42,158 nucleotides of DNA from Knoellia aerolata DSM 18566. GTDB taxonomy: Bacteria > Actinomycetota > Actinomycetes > Actinomycetales > Dermatophilaceae. Where the stretch lies: positions 1 to 42,158 of the forward strand of contig NZ_AVPL01000029.1 in the NCBI RefSeq assembly GCF_000768695.1, given 5' to 3'. The notes under the pieces were generated by a model that was given only the letters and a program-made list of their open reading frames with translations, was not told where the DNA came from and ran no database searches. The translations under genes were made by a program, and so were the position numbers. Shown here in pieces: positions 29,219-37,617 of the stretch (the stretch's first letter is position 1; each line of letters opens with the position of its first letter).

Positions 29219-29392
29219 ATGTTGATCCGCCTCGCGTCGCGACGTGGTCATGACAAGGAGCGGGAGATCGGCGCGACGGCCGTGGAGTACGCGCTGATGG
29301 CGTCGCTGATCGCCATGGTGATCTTCGCCGCCGTTGCTCTGATCGGACCGAAACTCGGGCTCATCTTTACTGAGGCTGCAGCTTCTCTCTAA
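29219..29392 (+). CDS. Flp/Fap-type IVb pilin 2
   Basis: The 57-residue prepilin has leader MLIRLASRRGHDKEREIG, cleavage expected after Gly18, then ATAVEYALMASLIAMVIFAA with Glu23-Tyr24. The mature part is about 39 residues. It is a diverged paralogue of the first pilin: the leader is different but the helix start is the same. The ATG has AAGGAGAG upstream. It may be a minor or alternative pilin. Confidence 0.92.
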   Translation: MLIRLASRRGHDKEREIGATAVEYALMASLIAMVIFAAVALIGPKLGLIFTEAAASL

Positions 29393-29474
29393 CCAGCAGA
29401 TCGTCGAGCCCTCTCAGAGGGGCGGCGAATCGGGTCCGCTATTCGCAATTTCTATCAACCTTGACAGGGGTGGC

Positions 29475-29906
29475 ATGTCGACCATCACGCGCCGACGCCG
29501 TGAGCGTGGGGCTGCCGCCGTCGAGATGGCCATCGTCCTGCCCCTGCTCCTCCTGGTCCTCGGAGGCGTCATCGAGTTCGGCCGGGCCCTTTTCATCCAG
29601 AACATGGCGACCAACGCCGCCCGCGAAGGGGCACGCATGCGAGCTCTCGGCTACACGACGACGGAGGCGACGGACCGCGTCAACAGCGCCATGATCGGCA
29701 TGGCGGCCACTTCCTTCACTATCCAGTACCACCTCGTTCAGGATGCCGCAGGCACCACCACGGTCAACGGCAACTGTCCGACGACCCCTCTGATCACCGA
29801 CCGTCAGCGGGTCACGGTCAGTCCCAGCTTCGCGTTCATCTTTCCTCTTCCCGGCGTCACGGCCCCAACCCTGACGTCCCAGTCTGAAATGAGGTGTGGG
29901 GGATGA
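29475..29906 (+). CDS. TadE-like pilus assembly protein / minor pseudopilin
   Basis: The 143-residue protein has a basic start, RRRRERG (Gly12), then AAAVEMAIVLPLLLLVLGGVIEFGRALF, the classical TadE-like segment with Glu five residues after the cleavage site. NMATNAAREGARM follows. The extracytoplasmic part ends with Cys residues near the C terminus. It is likely a minor pilin or assembly factor exposed outside the membrane. It overlaps the next gene by four bases (ATGA). Confidence 0.9.
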   Translation: MSTITRRRRERGAAAVEMAIVLPLLLLVLGGVIEFGRALFIQNMATNAAREGARMRALGYTTTEATDRVNSAMIGMAATSFTIQYHLVQDAAGTTTVNGNCPTTPLITDRQRVTVSPSFAFIFPLPGVTAPTLTSQSEMRCGG

Positions 29907-31201
29907 CCCGAAACCGTAACCGCAGGCGTGAGCGTGGTGCCGTCAGCACGATCGTGGCGTTGGTCATGGGCTTGGGCGTCATCTTTGGAGCCCTGACTAT
30001 TGGGGTTGATGTGGGCAACCTCTTGTGGGAGCGCCGCCAGCTGCAAAACGCGGCAGACGCCGCCGCTCTTTCGCTGGCCGCAGAGTGTGGAAAGGGGGGA
30101 GCATCGTGCATGTGGACACCTGGTGATCAGACCAGCGCTTACGCGGACAGGAATTCAAACGACGGCCTGTCCAAGGTCGTCTCGGCGCCGGGCTTGGCCC
30201 CATGTTCAGTCAACATTCCAGGCTCACTCCTTCCCGCATGTACGTCGCAGCCAGCATCACTCACCGAGTGCCCACCGTTGCCGGGCAACCTTGCGTCGAT
30301 GAGCGGGCTGCCCTACGTCGAGGTGCGGACGGAGAGCCTGAAGCCCGGTGGGGGCGGTGTCACCAGCTGGTTCGCCGGGATCAGTGGTGGGTCCGGAAGT
30401 GCCGAGACGACAGTGAACGCGTGTGCGCGTGCTGCAATCGGGACGCCGGGAGGGGAAGGGACTGCTGACCTCCCGCTCGCATTCTCTGGCTGCGACTGGC
30501 AGCACGCGACGGGAGGCACGACGGGTGGAGGAGGGGGCCTCTATTACCCTGCGCCGGTCTACAACGGAGCTTCGTCGCCCGACTACGGCTATGGGGGAGC
30601 CGGTCAGCCGATCTGGCCGAATGCAGCAGCCAACCCTCCCGCGCAGATTCAGGGACATGAAGTGATCCTTTTATCCCAGAACCCTCCAAGCGGCGCGACC
30701 CCGTCCACCGCATGTCCGACTTGGAACGGTCACGCACTCCCAGGCGGCTTCGGCACCTTGGAAACCGAGTCGGGCAACCCCTGCAAGTTCGTGCAGTACG
30801 CCCACCACTGGATGCACACGAGCACTGGGAACAACATCGGCTGCGACCTCAGCCTATTGGTTGGCAAAGTCGTCAACCTGCCAATTTTCGACTGCACCAA
30901 CACGACCGCGCCGGGCGTTGCGCCGCCCGTGAACGGCTGCACCACTGGAAACGGTGACAACGCGTACTACCACCGCGCGGGTTTCGCGTCGTTCTACTTG
31001 AGCGGCTATGACATGAACGTCACTGGCAGCATCCCGAACAAGAGGAAGAGTCTGGTGACGGGCAACTTCCTACCGTGTGCCGGAGCCGACCGCTGCATCT
31101 CGGGATGGTTCGTCAAGGGCGAGTTGTCTGCCACCACGATCAGCGCCCCTCCCGGAGGTCCAGGAGGATTCGGCCCCTTCGCAGTGGTCCCCGCGGGCTG
31201 A
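29903..31201 (+). CDS. TadG-like (Flp pilus-assembly TadE/G-like), Cys-rich ectodomain
   Basis: The 432-residue protein starts RRRERGAVSTIVALVMGLGVIFGALTIGVDVGNLLWERRQLQNAADAAAL (split), the hallmark of the TadG N terminus: one helix followed by a conserved helix. The remaining 370 residues are predicted outside the cell. They are rich in Gly, Pro and Asn and contain about 14 cysteines, many in pairs, suggesting disulfide bonds. This ectodomain has no vWA domain, unlike proteobacterial TadG; here a vWA domain appears on TadB instead. A pilus-base, tip or adhesin role is inferred. Confidence 0.85.
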   Translation: MTRNRNRRRERGAVSTIVALVMGLGVIFGALTIGVDVGNLLWERRQLQNAADAAALSLAAECGKGGASCMWTPGDQTSAYADRNSNDGLSKVVSAPGLAPCSVNIPGSLLPACTSQPASLTECPPLPGNLASMSGLPYVEVRTESLKPGGGGVTSWFAGISGGSGSAETTVNACARAAIGTPGGEGTADLPLAFSGCDWQHATGGTTGGGGGLYYPAPVYNGASSPDYGYGGAGQPIWPNAAANPPAQIQGHEVILLSQNPPSGATPSTACPTWNGHALPGGFGTLETESGNPCKFVQYAHHWMHTSTGNNIGCDLSLLVGKVVNLPIFDCTNTTAPGVAPPVNGCTTGNGDNAYYHRAGFASFYLSGYDMNVTGSIPNKRKSLVTGNFLPCAGADRCISGWFVKGELSATTISAPPGGPGGFGPFAVVPAG

Positions 31202-31240
31202 CTCGAAACACCAACTCTCTCAATCTGAAGGAATCACATC

Positions 31241-32038
31241 GTGGGGAAGCGCATCCTTGCCATCGCTGTGGCGACGGTCATCGCTCTTATCGGAGCCGTG
31301 CTGGTTCTGCTGTACGCCAACGGCGCCGACAAGCGGGCGGTTGCTGCTGCGGGGCCTGCCACCGTCTATGTCTCGTCGGCGCTGATCCCGGCTGGCACCT
31401 CGGTGAAGGAGGCACTGCGCCTCCAGTTGTTGACGGAGACGCGGACCGCCGCCAAGGCGCTACCGGCCGGTGCCCTCACTTCGGTGACGCCGGACAACGA
31501 GGCCTTATTGGCACTCACGGACATCCCGCCGGGGCAGTACGTGCTCGGCACCGCCTTTGGGGAGACGGTGGTGGGCGAGAAGGCGATTCAGGTGCCGAAT
31601 GGCAAACTGGCAGTCTCCGTGCAGCTCAGCGACCCGGCTCGCGTGGGCAACTTTGTCACTCCTGGCAGCATGCTGACGATCTTCGCTAGCTACAAACTCA
31701 AGCAACTCGATGCAAGCGAGGAGTCCAAGGTCTTCAACGAGCAGGACGTCCAAGGCACTTCGGTTCTACTGGACAACATCCAGGTCATCGGGATGGGTAA
31801 CACGGCTCTTCAGGCCGGCCAGCAGGGAGCGCAGAACGGAGCGCAGGGGGAAGAGGCCGCACCCGCGCAGCAGGCTCCGAGTTTCCTTGTCACACTGGCA
31901 GTGACCCCGGAACAGGCCACGAAACTGGTGCATGGCGTCAACCAGTACGTTCTGTATGCCGGACTGCGCGGCGCCGAGGTCAAGGTCGACCCGAAACTCA
32001 GTGTCAACGACATCACCATTGCGCAGGCGATTCAGTGA
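31241..32038 (+). CDS. cpaB: CpaB/RcpC-like pilus assembly protein
   Basis: The 265-residue protein has one N-terminal membrane helix (residues 5-25), an SAF-type domain at about 40-110 (TVYVSSALIPAGTSV ... DIPPGQYVL), and an RcpC-like domain after it. A Gln/Ala/Gly-rich insert lies at about 187-207. CpaB proteins are periplasmic or wall-side parts of the Tad apparatus. The start is GTG at 31241 with GAAGGA upstream. It overlaps cpaE by GTGA. Confidence 0.88.
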   Translation: MGKRILAIAVATVIALIGAVLVLLYANGADKRAVAAAGPATVYVSSALIPAGTSVKEALRLQLLTETRTAAKALPAGALTSVTPDNEALLALTDIPPGQYVLGTAFGETVVGEKAIQVPNGKLAVSVQLSDPARVGNFVTPGSMLTIFASYKLKQLDASEESKVFNEQDVQGTSVLLDNIQVIGMGNTALQAGQQGAQNGAQGEEAAPAQQAPSFLVTLAVTPEQATKLVHGVNQYVLYAGLRGAEVKVDPKLSVNDITIAQAIQ

Positions 32039-33213
32039 ACATCCTTTGGGACGCTGATCCGACCGCGATCGAGAAGTACCGCTTCGCCCTCGGAAACGAC
32101 ACCCAGGCTCTGGACTCTGCGGCCATGGTCGCCCGGGTCCTCCACGACAACCTGGGCGTTCAGCAGGTCATCATCGGTCCCGAGGTTGCCCTTGACCCTG
32201 CGTGTGAACTCGCAGAGTCCGCACGGCTCGACCGGCCGGAACTGGGTGTCATCCTGCTTCGGCATCGCGTGGACGTCACGACCCTGAGCCAGGCACTGCG
32301 GAGTGGGATGCGCGAGGTGGTCACGGCCGACGACCACACGGCACTCGCCGACGCCCTTCGGCGCAGCCGCGAACTCACCTCGAAGCTGGTTGGCCACACC
32401 GCAGGCGGCAGCGGCCAAGAGGGAAACATCATCACGGTGTTCTCGGCGAAGGGCGGCGTGGGCAAGACAACGATGTCGACCAACATCGGAACTTATCTTG
32501 CACGGACAGGATCGAAGACCTTGCTCGTCGACCTCGACCTCAGCTTCGGGGATGTCGCCATCAGCCTCCAACTGATCCCTGCCCGGTCGGTGTTCGACGC
32601 GGTGGGCATGAGCGGCCATCTCGACGAACAGGGCCTCGGTTCGCTAGTGACCACGCACGAGGACAGCGGGCTAGATGTCGTGTGCGCGCCGAACGATCCC
32701 AGCGACGCGGACCGCATCCCTGTGCACGTGGTCACCGAGCTACTCAAGGTTGCTCGAAAGCACTACGACTACATCATCGTGGACACGCCACCGTCCTTCA
32801 CCGAGCAGGTCCTGGCCGCGTGCGACATCAGCAGTGCGCTGGTGCTCATCGCGACCCTCGACATCCCGGCCGTGAAGAACCTGCGGGTCGCCATCGACAC
32901 CCTCGACATGCTGGGAAGTCCGAAGGACGCCCGGATCATCGTGCTCAACCGCGCCGACGCCAAGGTGGGACTGCGGCCCGAGGACGTCGTCACCGCGATC
33001 AAGACACCCATCGCGGTCAACATCCCGAGCTCGATGACGGTGCCGGCGTCCGTCAACAGGGGCGTCCCCATCGTGCTGGACGACCCGAAGGGTCCGGTCA
33101 GTGTCGCCATCAGGGAACTGTGTGATGCGCACATTCGTCAGCGTTTCGGGAGTCCTGTGAACGGCTTTGATACACGGCAGCAACGCAAAGGCCTCTTTAG
33201 GGGACGCCGATGA
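32035..33213 (+). CDS. cpaE: CpaE/TadZ-like localisation ATPase
   Basis: The 392-residue cytoplasmic protein has an N-terminal receiver-like domain (about 1-115) without a clear phosphorylation Asp pocket and a MinD/ParA-type ATPase domain. The deviant Walker A is KGGVGKTT at 139-146; VDLDLSFGD and IVDTPPSF follow. CpaE/TadZ proteins position the pilus machine at the cell membrane or pole. The GTG start overlaps the cpaB stop and the stop overlaps cpaF (ATGA), so translation is coupled on both sides. Confidence 0.9.
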   Translation: MNILWDADPTAIEKYRFALGNDTQALDSAAMVARVLHDNLGVQQVIIGPEVALDPACELAESARLDRPELGVILLRHRVDVTTLSQALRSGMREVVTADDHTALADALRRSRELTSKLVGHTAGGSGQEGNIITVFSAKGGVGKTTMSTNIGTYLARTGSKTLLVDLDLSFGDVAISLQLIPARSVFDAVGMSGHLDEQGLGSLVTTHEDSGLDVVCAPNDPSDADRIPVHVVTELLKVARKHYDYIIVDTPPSFTEQVLAACDISSALVLIATLDIPAVKNLRVAIDTLDMLGSPKDARIIVLNRADAKVGLRPEDVVTAIKTPIAVNIPSSMTVPASVNRGVPIVLDDPKGPVSVAIRELCDAHIRQRFGSPVNGFDTRQQRKGLFRGRR

Positions 33214-34583
33214 GCCTCGCCGACCGTCTCGACCTCGCCCGACGCAGCTCAGAGCCGACGCCGGCCGCCGGCGCGGACCACGGGCAGGCGACTGGTCGAC
33301 GTCGCGCCATCGACCCCTTCTCCAAGGTCAAGGGACGCGTGCACCAGGCCCTCATCGAGAGCCTGGGACCCCGCCTCTATGACCCTCACCTTCCCGAAGC
33401 CGAGCTCGCTGCGCAGGTGCGCCAGACCCTCCAGGAGACGATCGACGCGGAGCAGACGCCGCTGTCCCACGCGGACCGCACTCGTATCGCCCAGGAAGTT
33501 TCCGACGAGATCCTGGGGCACGGGCCCTTGGAACCGCTTCTGCGGGACCCCGAGATCACCGAGATCATGGTGAACGGCGCGGACTCGATCTACGTCGAAC
33601 GTGCCGGGAAGCTCTACCCCGTTGACGCCCATTTCAGTGGCGAGCCGCACCTCCGCCGTGTCATCGACAAAATCGTCGGCCGCGTCGGCCGCCGTATTGA
33701 TGAGGCGAGTCCGCTGGTCGACGCCCGCCTGCCCGACGGTTCGCGCGTGAACGCGGTGATCGCGCCGGTCGCGCTGGACGGTGCCGTGCTCACGATTCGA
33801 AAGTTCGCCGCTGATCCCTTCACTGACGCGGACCTCATCGCCTTTGGCACGCTCTCCCCCACGGTGCGCGACTTCCTCAAGGCGTGCGTGCTGGGGCGAC
33901 GCAACATCGTCATCTCCGGCGGAACCGGGTCCGGCAAGACGACAACCCTCAACGTGATCTCGTCCTTCATCCCGACGGACGAGCGCATCGTCACCATCGA
34001 GGACGCGGCCGAGCTCCAGCTCCACCAGGACCACGTCCTGAGACTCGAGTCCCGGCCGGCGAACATCGAGGGCAAGGGCATGATCGCGATTCGAGACCTC
34101 GTCAGAAACTCCCTGCGCATGCGTCCCGACCGCATCGTGGTCGGCGAGGTCCGAGACGGCGCCGCGCTTGACATGTTGCAGGCCATGAACACAGGCCACG
34201 ACGGCTCCATCACCACGGTTCACGCCAACTCGCCGCGCGACTCGCTGTCCCGCCTGGAGACCATGGTGCTCATGGCGGGTGTCGACCTTCCGGTCCGTGC
34301 CATCCGCGAGCAGGTGGCGGGGGCCCTCGACCTGATCATCCAGCAGGCTCGACTGAAAGACGGCTCCCGCCGCATCACAGCGATCTCCGAGGTCGTCGGC
34401 ATGGAGGGGGAGGTCATCACCCTGCAGGACATCTTCACGTTCGACTTTTCCGCCGGGCGTGACGAACAGGGCCGATTCCGAGGTCAACTGGTGGGAACCG
34501 GCCTGCGACCGAGGTTCACGCAGGACCTTGCCGACCTGGGGGTGGAACTGTCCCCCGCCCTGTTCACGTTCGGTGCGCGATGA
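33210..34583 (+). CDS. cpaF: CpaF/TadA secretion ATPase
   Basis: The 457-residue hexameric motor ATPase of the Tad system shows the N-terminal PLEPLLRDPEITEIMVNG block, Walker A GGTGSGKT at 237-244, the Asp box around ERIVTIEDAAEL, Walker B RIVVGEVRDGAALDML near 308-323, and the His box GHDGSITTVHAN. It powers pilin insertion into the growing fibre from the cytoplasm, docking on TadB/TadC. It overlaps the vWA-TadB gene by four bases. Confidence 0.95.
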   Translation: MSLADRLDLARRSSEPTPAAGADHGQATGRRRAIDPFSKVKGRVHQALIESLGPRLYDPHLPEAELAAQVRQTLQETIDAEQTPLSHADRTRIAQEVSDEILGHGPLEPLLRDPEITEIMVNGADSIYVERAGKLYPVDAHFSGEPHLRRVIDKIVGRVGRRIDEASPLVDARLPDGSRVNAVIAPVALDGAVLTIRKFAADPFTDADLIAFGTLSPTVRDFLKACVLGRRNIVISGGTGSGKTTTLNVISSFIPTDERIVTIEDAAELQLHQDHVLRLESRPANIEGKGMIAIRDLVRNSLRMRPDRIVVGEVRDGAALDMLQAMNTGHDGSITTVHANSPRDSLSRLETMVLMAGVDLPVRAIREQVAGALDLIIQQARLKDGSRRITAISEVVGMEGEVITLQDIFTFDFSAGRDEQGRFRGQLVGTGLRPRFTQDLADLGVELSPALFTFGAR

Positions 34584-36586
34584 CCCTGTCCTCGCGTGTC
34601 ATTGCTATGAGCCTCAGGGCAGTGGTCCTCACGCTCATTCCCGCACTTGGAATTGCATTCCCGAGCACTTCGAACGCCGAGGCCAAAGCCGTGCGCGCCT
34701 CGCTGAGCGACTTGCGACCCACGGCATCGACCGTCGACGGGACGCTCATCATCCGCGGAGCTAACAGGACCGTTGTCGACCCTCAATCCGTGAGTGCGAC
34801 CATCGGCGGCACGAGCGTCCCCGTGACAGTGACGCCGGCCGCCGTGAAACCACGAACGACGATGCTGGTCATCGACACGAGCGGGTCCATGGAGGCCAGC
34901 GGAATCGCCACGGTCCGGACTGCGGTCCAGGACTTCCTTGTGGCCGTCCCGAAGGACGTCAAGGTAGGGGTCGTGTCGTTCGCCTCCACGTCGGGTGTCG
35001 ACGTCCCGCCCACGGTCGACCGCGTCGTTGTCCAGCGCGCAGTCGACGGTCTGCGGTCTCGCGGGGAGACGGCGTTGTACAAGGGAGTGCAGGATGCCGT
35101 CAAAGCGCTAGGCACCGTCGGCGAACGCAGCATCGTCCTTCTCAGCGACGGCGGGGACACGGTCGAGGCGCTCAAGGGCGGGTCAGCGGGGGAGGCAGCT
35201 CAGCTGAAGGCGGCCATCACGGCGCTGACGCGAGGCAAGGTGCGCGTCGAAGTCGTCGCGTTCAAAAGTCCGGAAGCAAACGGCGGCGTCCTGCAACGAT
35301 TCGCTACCGCTGGCGGCGGATCCGTCGCGACCGCGGAGAACCGCGCGGCAGTGACCGCGGCGTTCGACGCGGCCGCACGGACGTTGGAGTCACAAGTCGC
35401 GATCACGGCGCGGCGGCCGCCGGGTCTCACCGGGATGCAGACCATGGTCGTCAATGGAGTCGCGTCCGGGGCGCCGTTCACCGCAACGGCAACGCTCGAC
35501 CTCGGCGCGGAGGCGCCCATCGTCGAGACCACGGAGGAGACCACTGCAGCACCCGTGCCCACCCTGGCTGGCTCGGCGGGCACGCCGAAAGCGACCTCGC
35601 CCAGCAGGATCTTTCTCCCGCTCGCCATCCTCCTATTGTTCCTCGGTGTCTTCGTCCTCGTCGTTGTTGCCTTCGCTCCGGTCTTCCGGTCCAAGCGCAA
35701 GGCGCGCGTGTCGACCATCGAAGCCTACGGATACGGGCGCGTCCGTCCCAATGGGAAGAACGCCAAAGCCGCGCCAAGCGCCATCAGCCAAAGTCTGGTG
35801 GACATGGGCGAACAGATCATGTCCGGGAGAGAGTCGACGAGCAGGACGATGGCCCTGCTCGACCGCGCCGACCTGCCGTGGCGAGCTGGTGAGTGGTTCG
35901 TGCTGCGAGTGCTGGCAGTGTTAGTGGGTGGCTTGGTGGGATATGTCCTGCTCATCCCTCGCACCCCGTGGGTAGGACTGTTCATGGGGGTAGTCGCCGG
36001 CTTCCTCCTTCCTGCACTGATCCTTCGTTTCTTGGCGCGTCGTCGAGCCCGCAAGTTCGAGTTCGTGTTGCCCGACGTCTTGATGCTGACCGCCACAAGT
36101 CTCGCCAGTGGGTTCAGCCTGCTTCAGGCGCTCGACGCGGTCGCCCGGGACGCGCCTGAGCCCTGCGCCAAGGAGTTCTCGCGGGCGCTGGCCGAGACCC
36201 GGATCGGCGCTGACGTGTCCGACGCCCTCGAGCACACCGCGGACCGGATGGACAGCGACAACATGCGATGGGCCACCATGGCCATCCGTATCCAACGCGA
36301 GGTCGGCGGCAACCTGGCTGACACTTTGCGCACCACGGCTGCGACCCTGCGCGAGCGGGAGGGCCTGCGCCGTCACGTGCGAGCGCTCTCGGCCGAAGGC
36401 AGGTTGTCTGCTTACATTCTCATCGCGCTTCCCATTGGCGTGCTCCTGTTCTCGATGTGGAGCAACTACGAGTACGTCAGCCTGCTGTGGACCACGCTCT
36501 ACGGGCTCCTCATGAGTGTCATGGGCGTGCTGGCGATGATTGCCGGGATCTTCTGGATGCGCAACGTCGTCAAGATCGAGGTGTAG
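34580..36586 (+). CDS. von Willebrand A domain fused to TadB platform protein
   Basis: The 668-residue protein combines two modules. Residues 1-34 are a signal peptide. Residues about 92-270 form a vWA domain with an intact MIDAS: DTSGS at 99-103, Thr164 and Asp190 in LLSDGGD. A Thr/Pro-rich linker and a transmembrane helix at about 345-368 follow. The rest is a normal TadB: basic region, paired helices at 441-483, T2SSF domain at about 495-620, and terminal helices. The topology is consistent, with vWA outside and the platform in the membrane and cytoplasm. MIDAS domains bind ligands through a metal ion, so it may act as an adhesin or hold TadG/pilin outside. Confidence 0.88.
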   Translation: MTLSSRVIAMSLRAVVLTLIPALGIAFPSTSNAEAKAVRASLSDLRPTASTVDGTLIIRGANRTVVDPQSVSATIGGTSVPVTVTPAAVKPRTTMLVIDTSGSMEASGIATVRTAVQDFLVAVPKDVKVGVVSFASTSGVDVPPTVDRVVVQRAVDGLRSRGETALYKGVQDAVKALGTVGERSIVLLSDGGDTVEALKGGSAGEAAQLKAAITALTRGKVRVEVVAFKSPEANGGVLQRFATAGGGSVATAENRAAVTAAFDAAARTLESQVAITARRPPGLTGMQTMVVNGVASGAPFTATATLDLGAEAPIVETTEETTAAPVPTLAGSAGTPKATSPSRIFLPLAILLLFLGVFVLVVVAFAPVFRSKRKARVSTIEAYGYGRVRPNGKNAKAAPSAISQSLVDMGEQIMSGRESTSRTMALLDRADLPWRAGEWFVLRVLAVLVGGLVGYVLLIPRTPWVGLFMGVVAGFLLPALILRFLARRRARKFEFVLPDVLMLTATSLASGFSLLQALDAVARDAPEPCAKEFSRALAETRIGADVSDALEHTADRMDSDNMRWATMAIRIQREVGGNLADTLRTTAATLREREGLRRHVRALSAEGRLSAYILIALPIGVLLFSMWSNYEYVSLLWTTLYGLLMSVMGVLAMIAGIFWMRNVVKIEV

Positions 36587-36588
36587 TG

Positions 36589-37503
36589 ATGCTTCTCTTC
36601 TTCGGTGCCGTCTTGGTTGTCACGGCCGTGGCAGTTGCGGTCCTTGCCACAAGCGTCGGTCCTGGCGAGAGCCGCGGCGTCGCACGTTCGCTCGAGCTGG
36701 TCAACTACTCGCCCACCCGGACTACTGTCGCGAAGCACGAACTCGCGGCCCGCGACCGACTTCTGGACCCCATGATCAGCGGGCTCCGTCGTGTGGCCGT
36801 CCGGATGTCCCCGAGTGGAACCGGGGACCGCATCGCTAGGTCACTCGACAAGGCGGGGAACCCTGCGGCGTGGACCATCGAGCGGATCATGGGCACCAAG
36901 GGCATCGGGCTACTCCTTGGAGCCGTGCTCGCGCTCGTCATCCTCGGATTCAACGTCCGAGGCGTCCTCGCAGCGGTGGCACTGAGTGCAGCTGGCTTCT
37001 TCGTACCGGACCTATTGGTCTACAACATGGGCATGAAGCGCCAGACCGAGATGCGCAAAGGCTTGGCAGACGCACTCGACATGCTCACGGTCTGCGTCGA
37101 GGCAGGACAGGGCTTCGATGCCGCAATCCTCCAAGTAGCGAAGACCGTGACCGGTCCGATCGGGGGTGAGTTCGCGCGCGTGCTCTCGGAGATCCAAATC
37201 GGGAAATCGCGTGCCGACGCCTTCGCGGCTCTCGGCGCACGAACGACGGCGGCAGAGGTCAAGACATTCGTCAGCGCCCTGGTCCAAGCAGATCGCATGG
37301 GTCTTCCGGTGGCAGCGGTTCTGCGGGAGCAGACCAGGGAGATGCGCATCGCTCGCCGTCAGCGGGCGGAGGAGGCGGCCCAAAAGGTCACCGTCAAGAT
37401 CCTTTTCCCTCTGCTCCTGTGCATCTTCCCCGCGCTGTTCATCGTCATCATCGGTCCAGGCGCGATCAAGATTGCTGATGCATTCAGCAATGGTGGCCTT
37501 TGA
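36589..37503 (+). CDS. tadC: TadC platform protein
   Basis: The 304-residue type II secretion F-domain membrane protein is shorter than but parallel to TadB. It has N-terminal helices, a cytoplasmic T2SSF domain with KGLADALDMLTVCVEAGQGFDAAI, RADAFAALGARTTAAEVKTFVSALVQADRMG, and C-terminal helices LLLCIFPALFIVIIGPGAI. It forms the inner membrane platform together with TadB and receives the CpaF motor. The ATG lies directly after the TadB stop; a GTG one codon upstream overlaps that stop. It is the last gene of the pilus operon, 114 bp before mtrA. Confidence 0.92.
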   Translation: MLLFFGAVLVVTAVAVAVLATSVGPGESRGVARSLELVNYSPTRTTVAKHELAARDRLLDPMISGLRRVAVRMSPSGTGDRIARSLDKAGNPAAWTIERIMGTKGIGLLLGAVLALVILGFNVRGVLAAVALSAAGFFVPDLLVYNMGMKRQTEMRKGLADALDMLTVCVEAGQGFDAAILQVAKTVTGPIGGEFARVLSEIQIGKSRADAFAALGARTTAAEVKTFVSALVQADRMGLPVAAVLREQTREMRIARRQRAEEAAQKVTVKILFPLLLCIFPALFIVIIGPGAIKIADAFSNGGL

Positions 37504-37535
37504 GGGGTAGACGCACGGCCTAGCTGAGCGGTGGG

Positions 37536-37603
37536 CACAGTTCGCTGTGGGATCATGGACCACTGGCGCAGCGACAGCGCCCCCGTCTGTCGTGTCGCCA
37601 CTG
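37536..37603 (+). promoter_or_regulatory. Hairpin-rich leader of mtrA
   Basis: CACAG-TTCG-CTGTG at 37536-37549 is a compact hairpin. A second structure spans 37561-37603: CACTGGCG pairs with CGCCACTG (one mismatch) around CGACAG/CTGTCG (37572-37577 and 37587-37592). It ends at the GAGGGAGG ribosome site. Folding could influence mtrA translation; no clear -10 box was found in the gap. Confidence 0.4.
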
Positions 37604-37617
37604 AGGGAGGACTGACC

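Noticed and set aside
28954-37503. A prepilin peptidase or outer-membrane secretin in the pilus operon
   Set aside because: None of the genes has a TadV/CpaA-type aspartic peptidase or secretin pattern; a secretin is not expected in a monoderm and the peptidase must be elsewhere.
13171-37617. Integrative element with integrase, tRNA attachment site or insertion sequences
   Set aside because: I looked for transposase and integrase motifs and for tRNA-like T-arms at both borders and found none; the insert is better seen as a variable surface locus.
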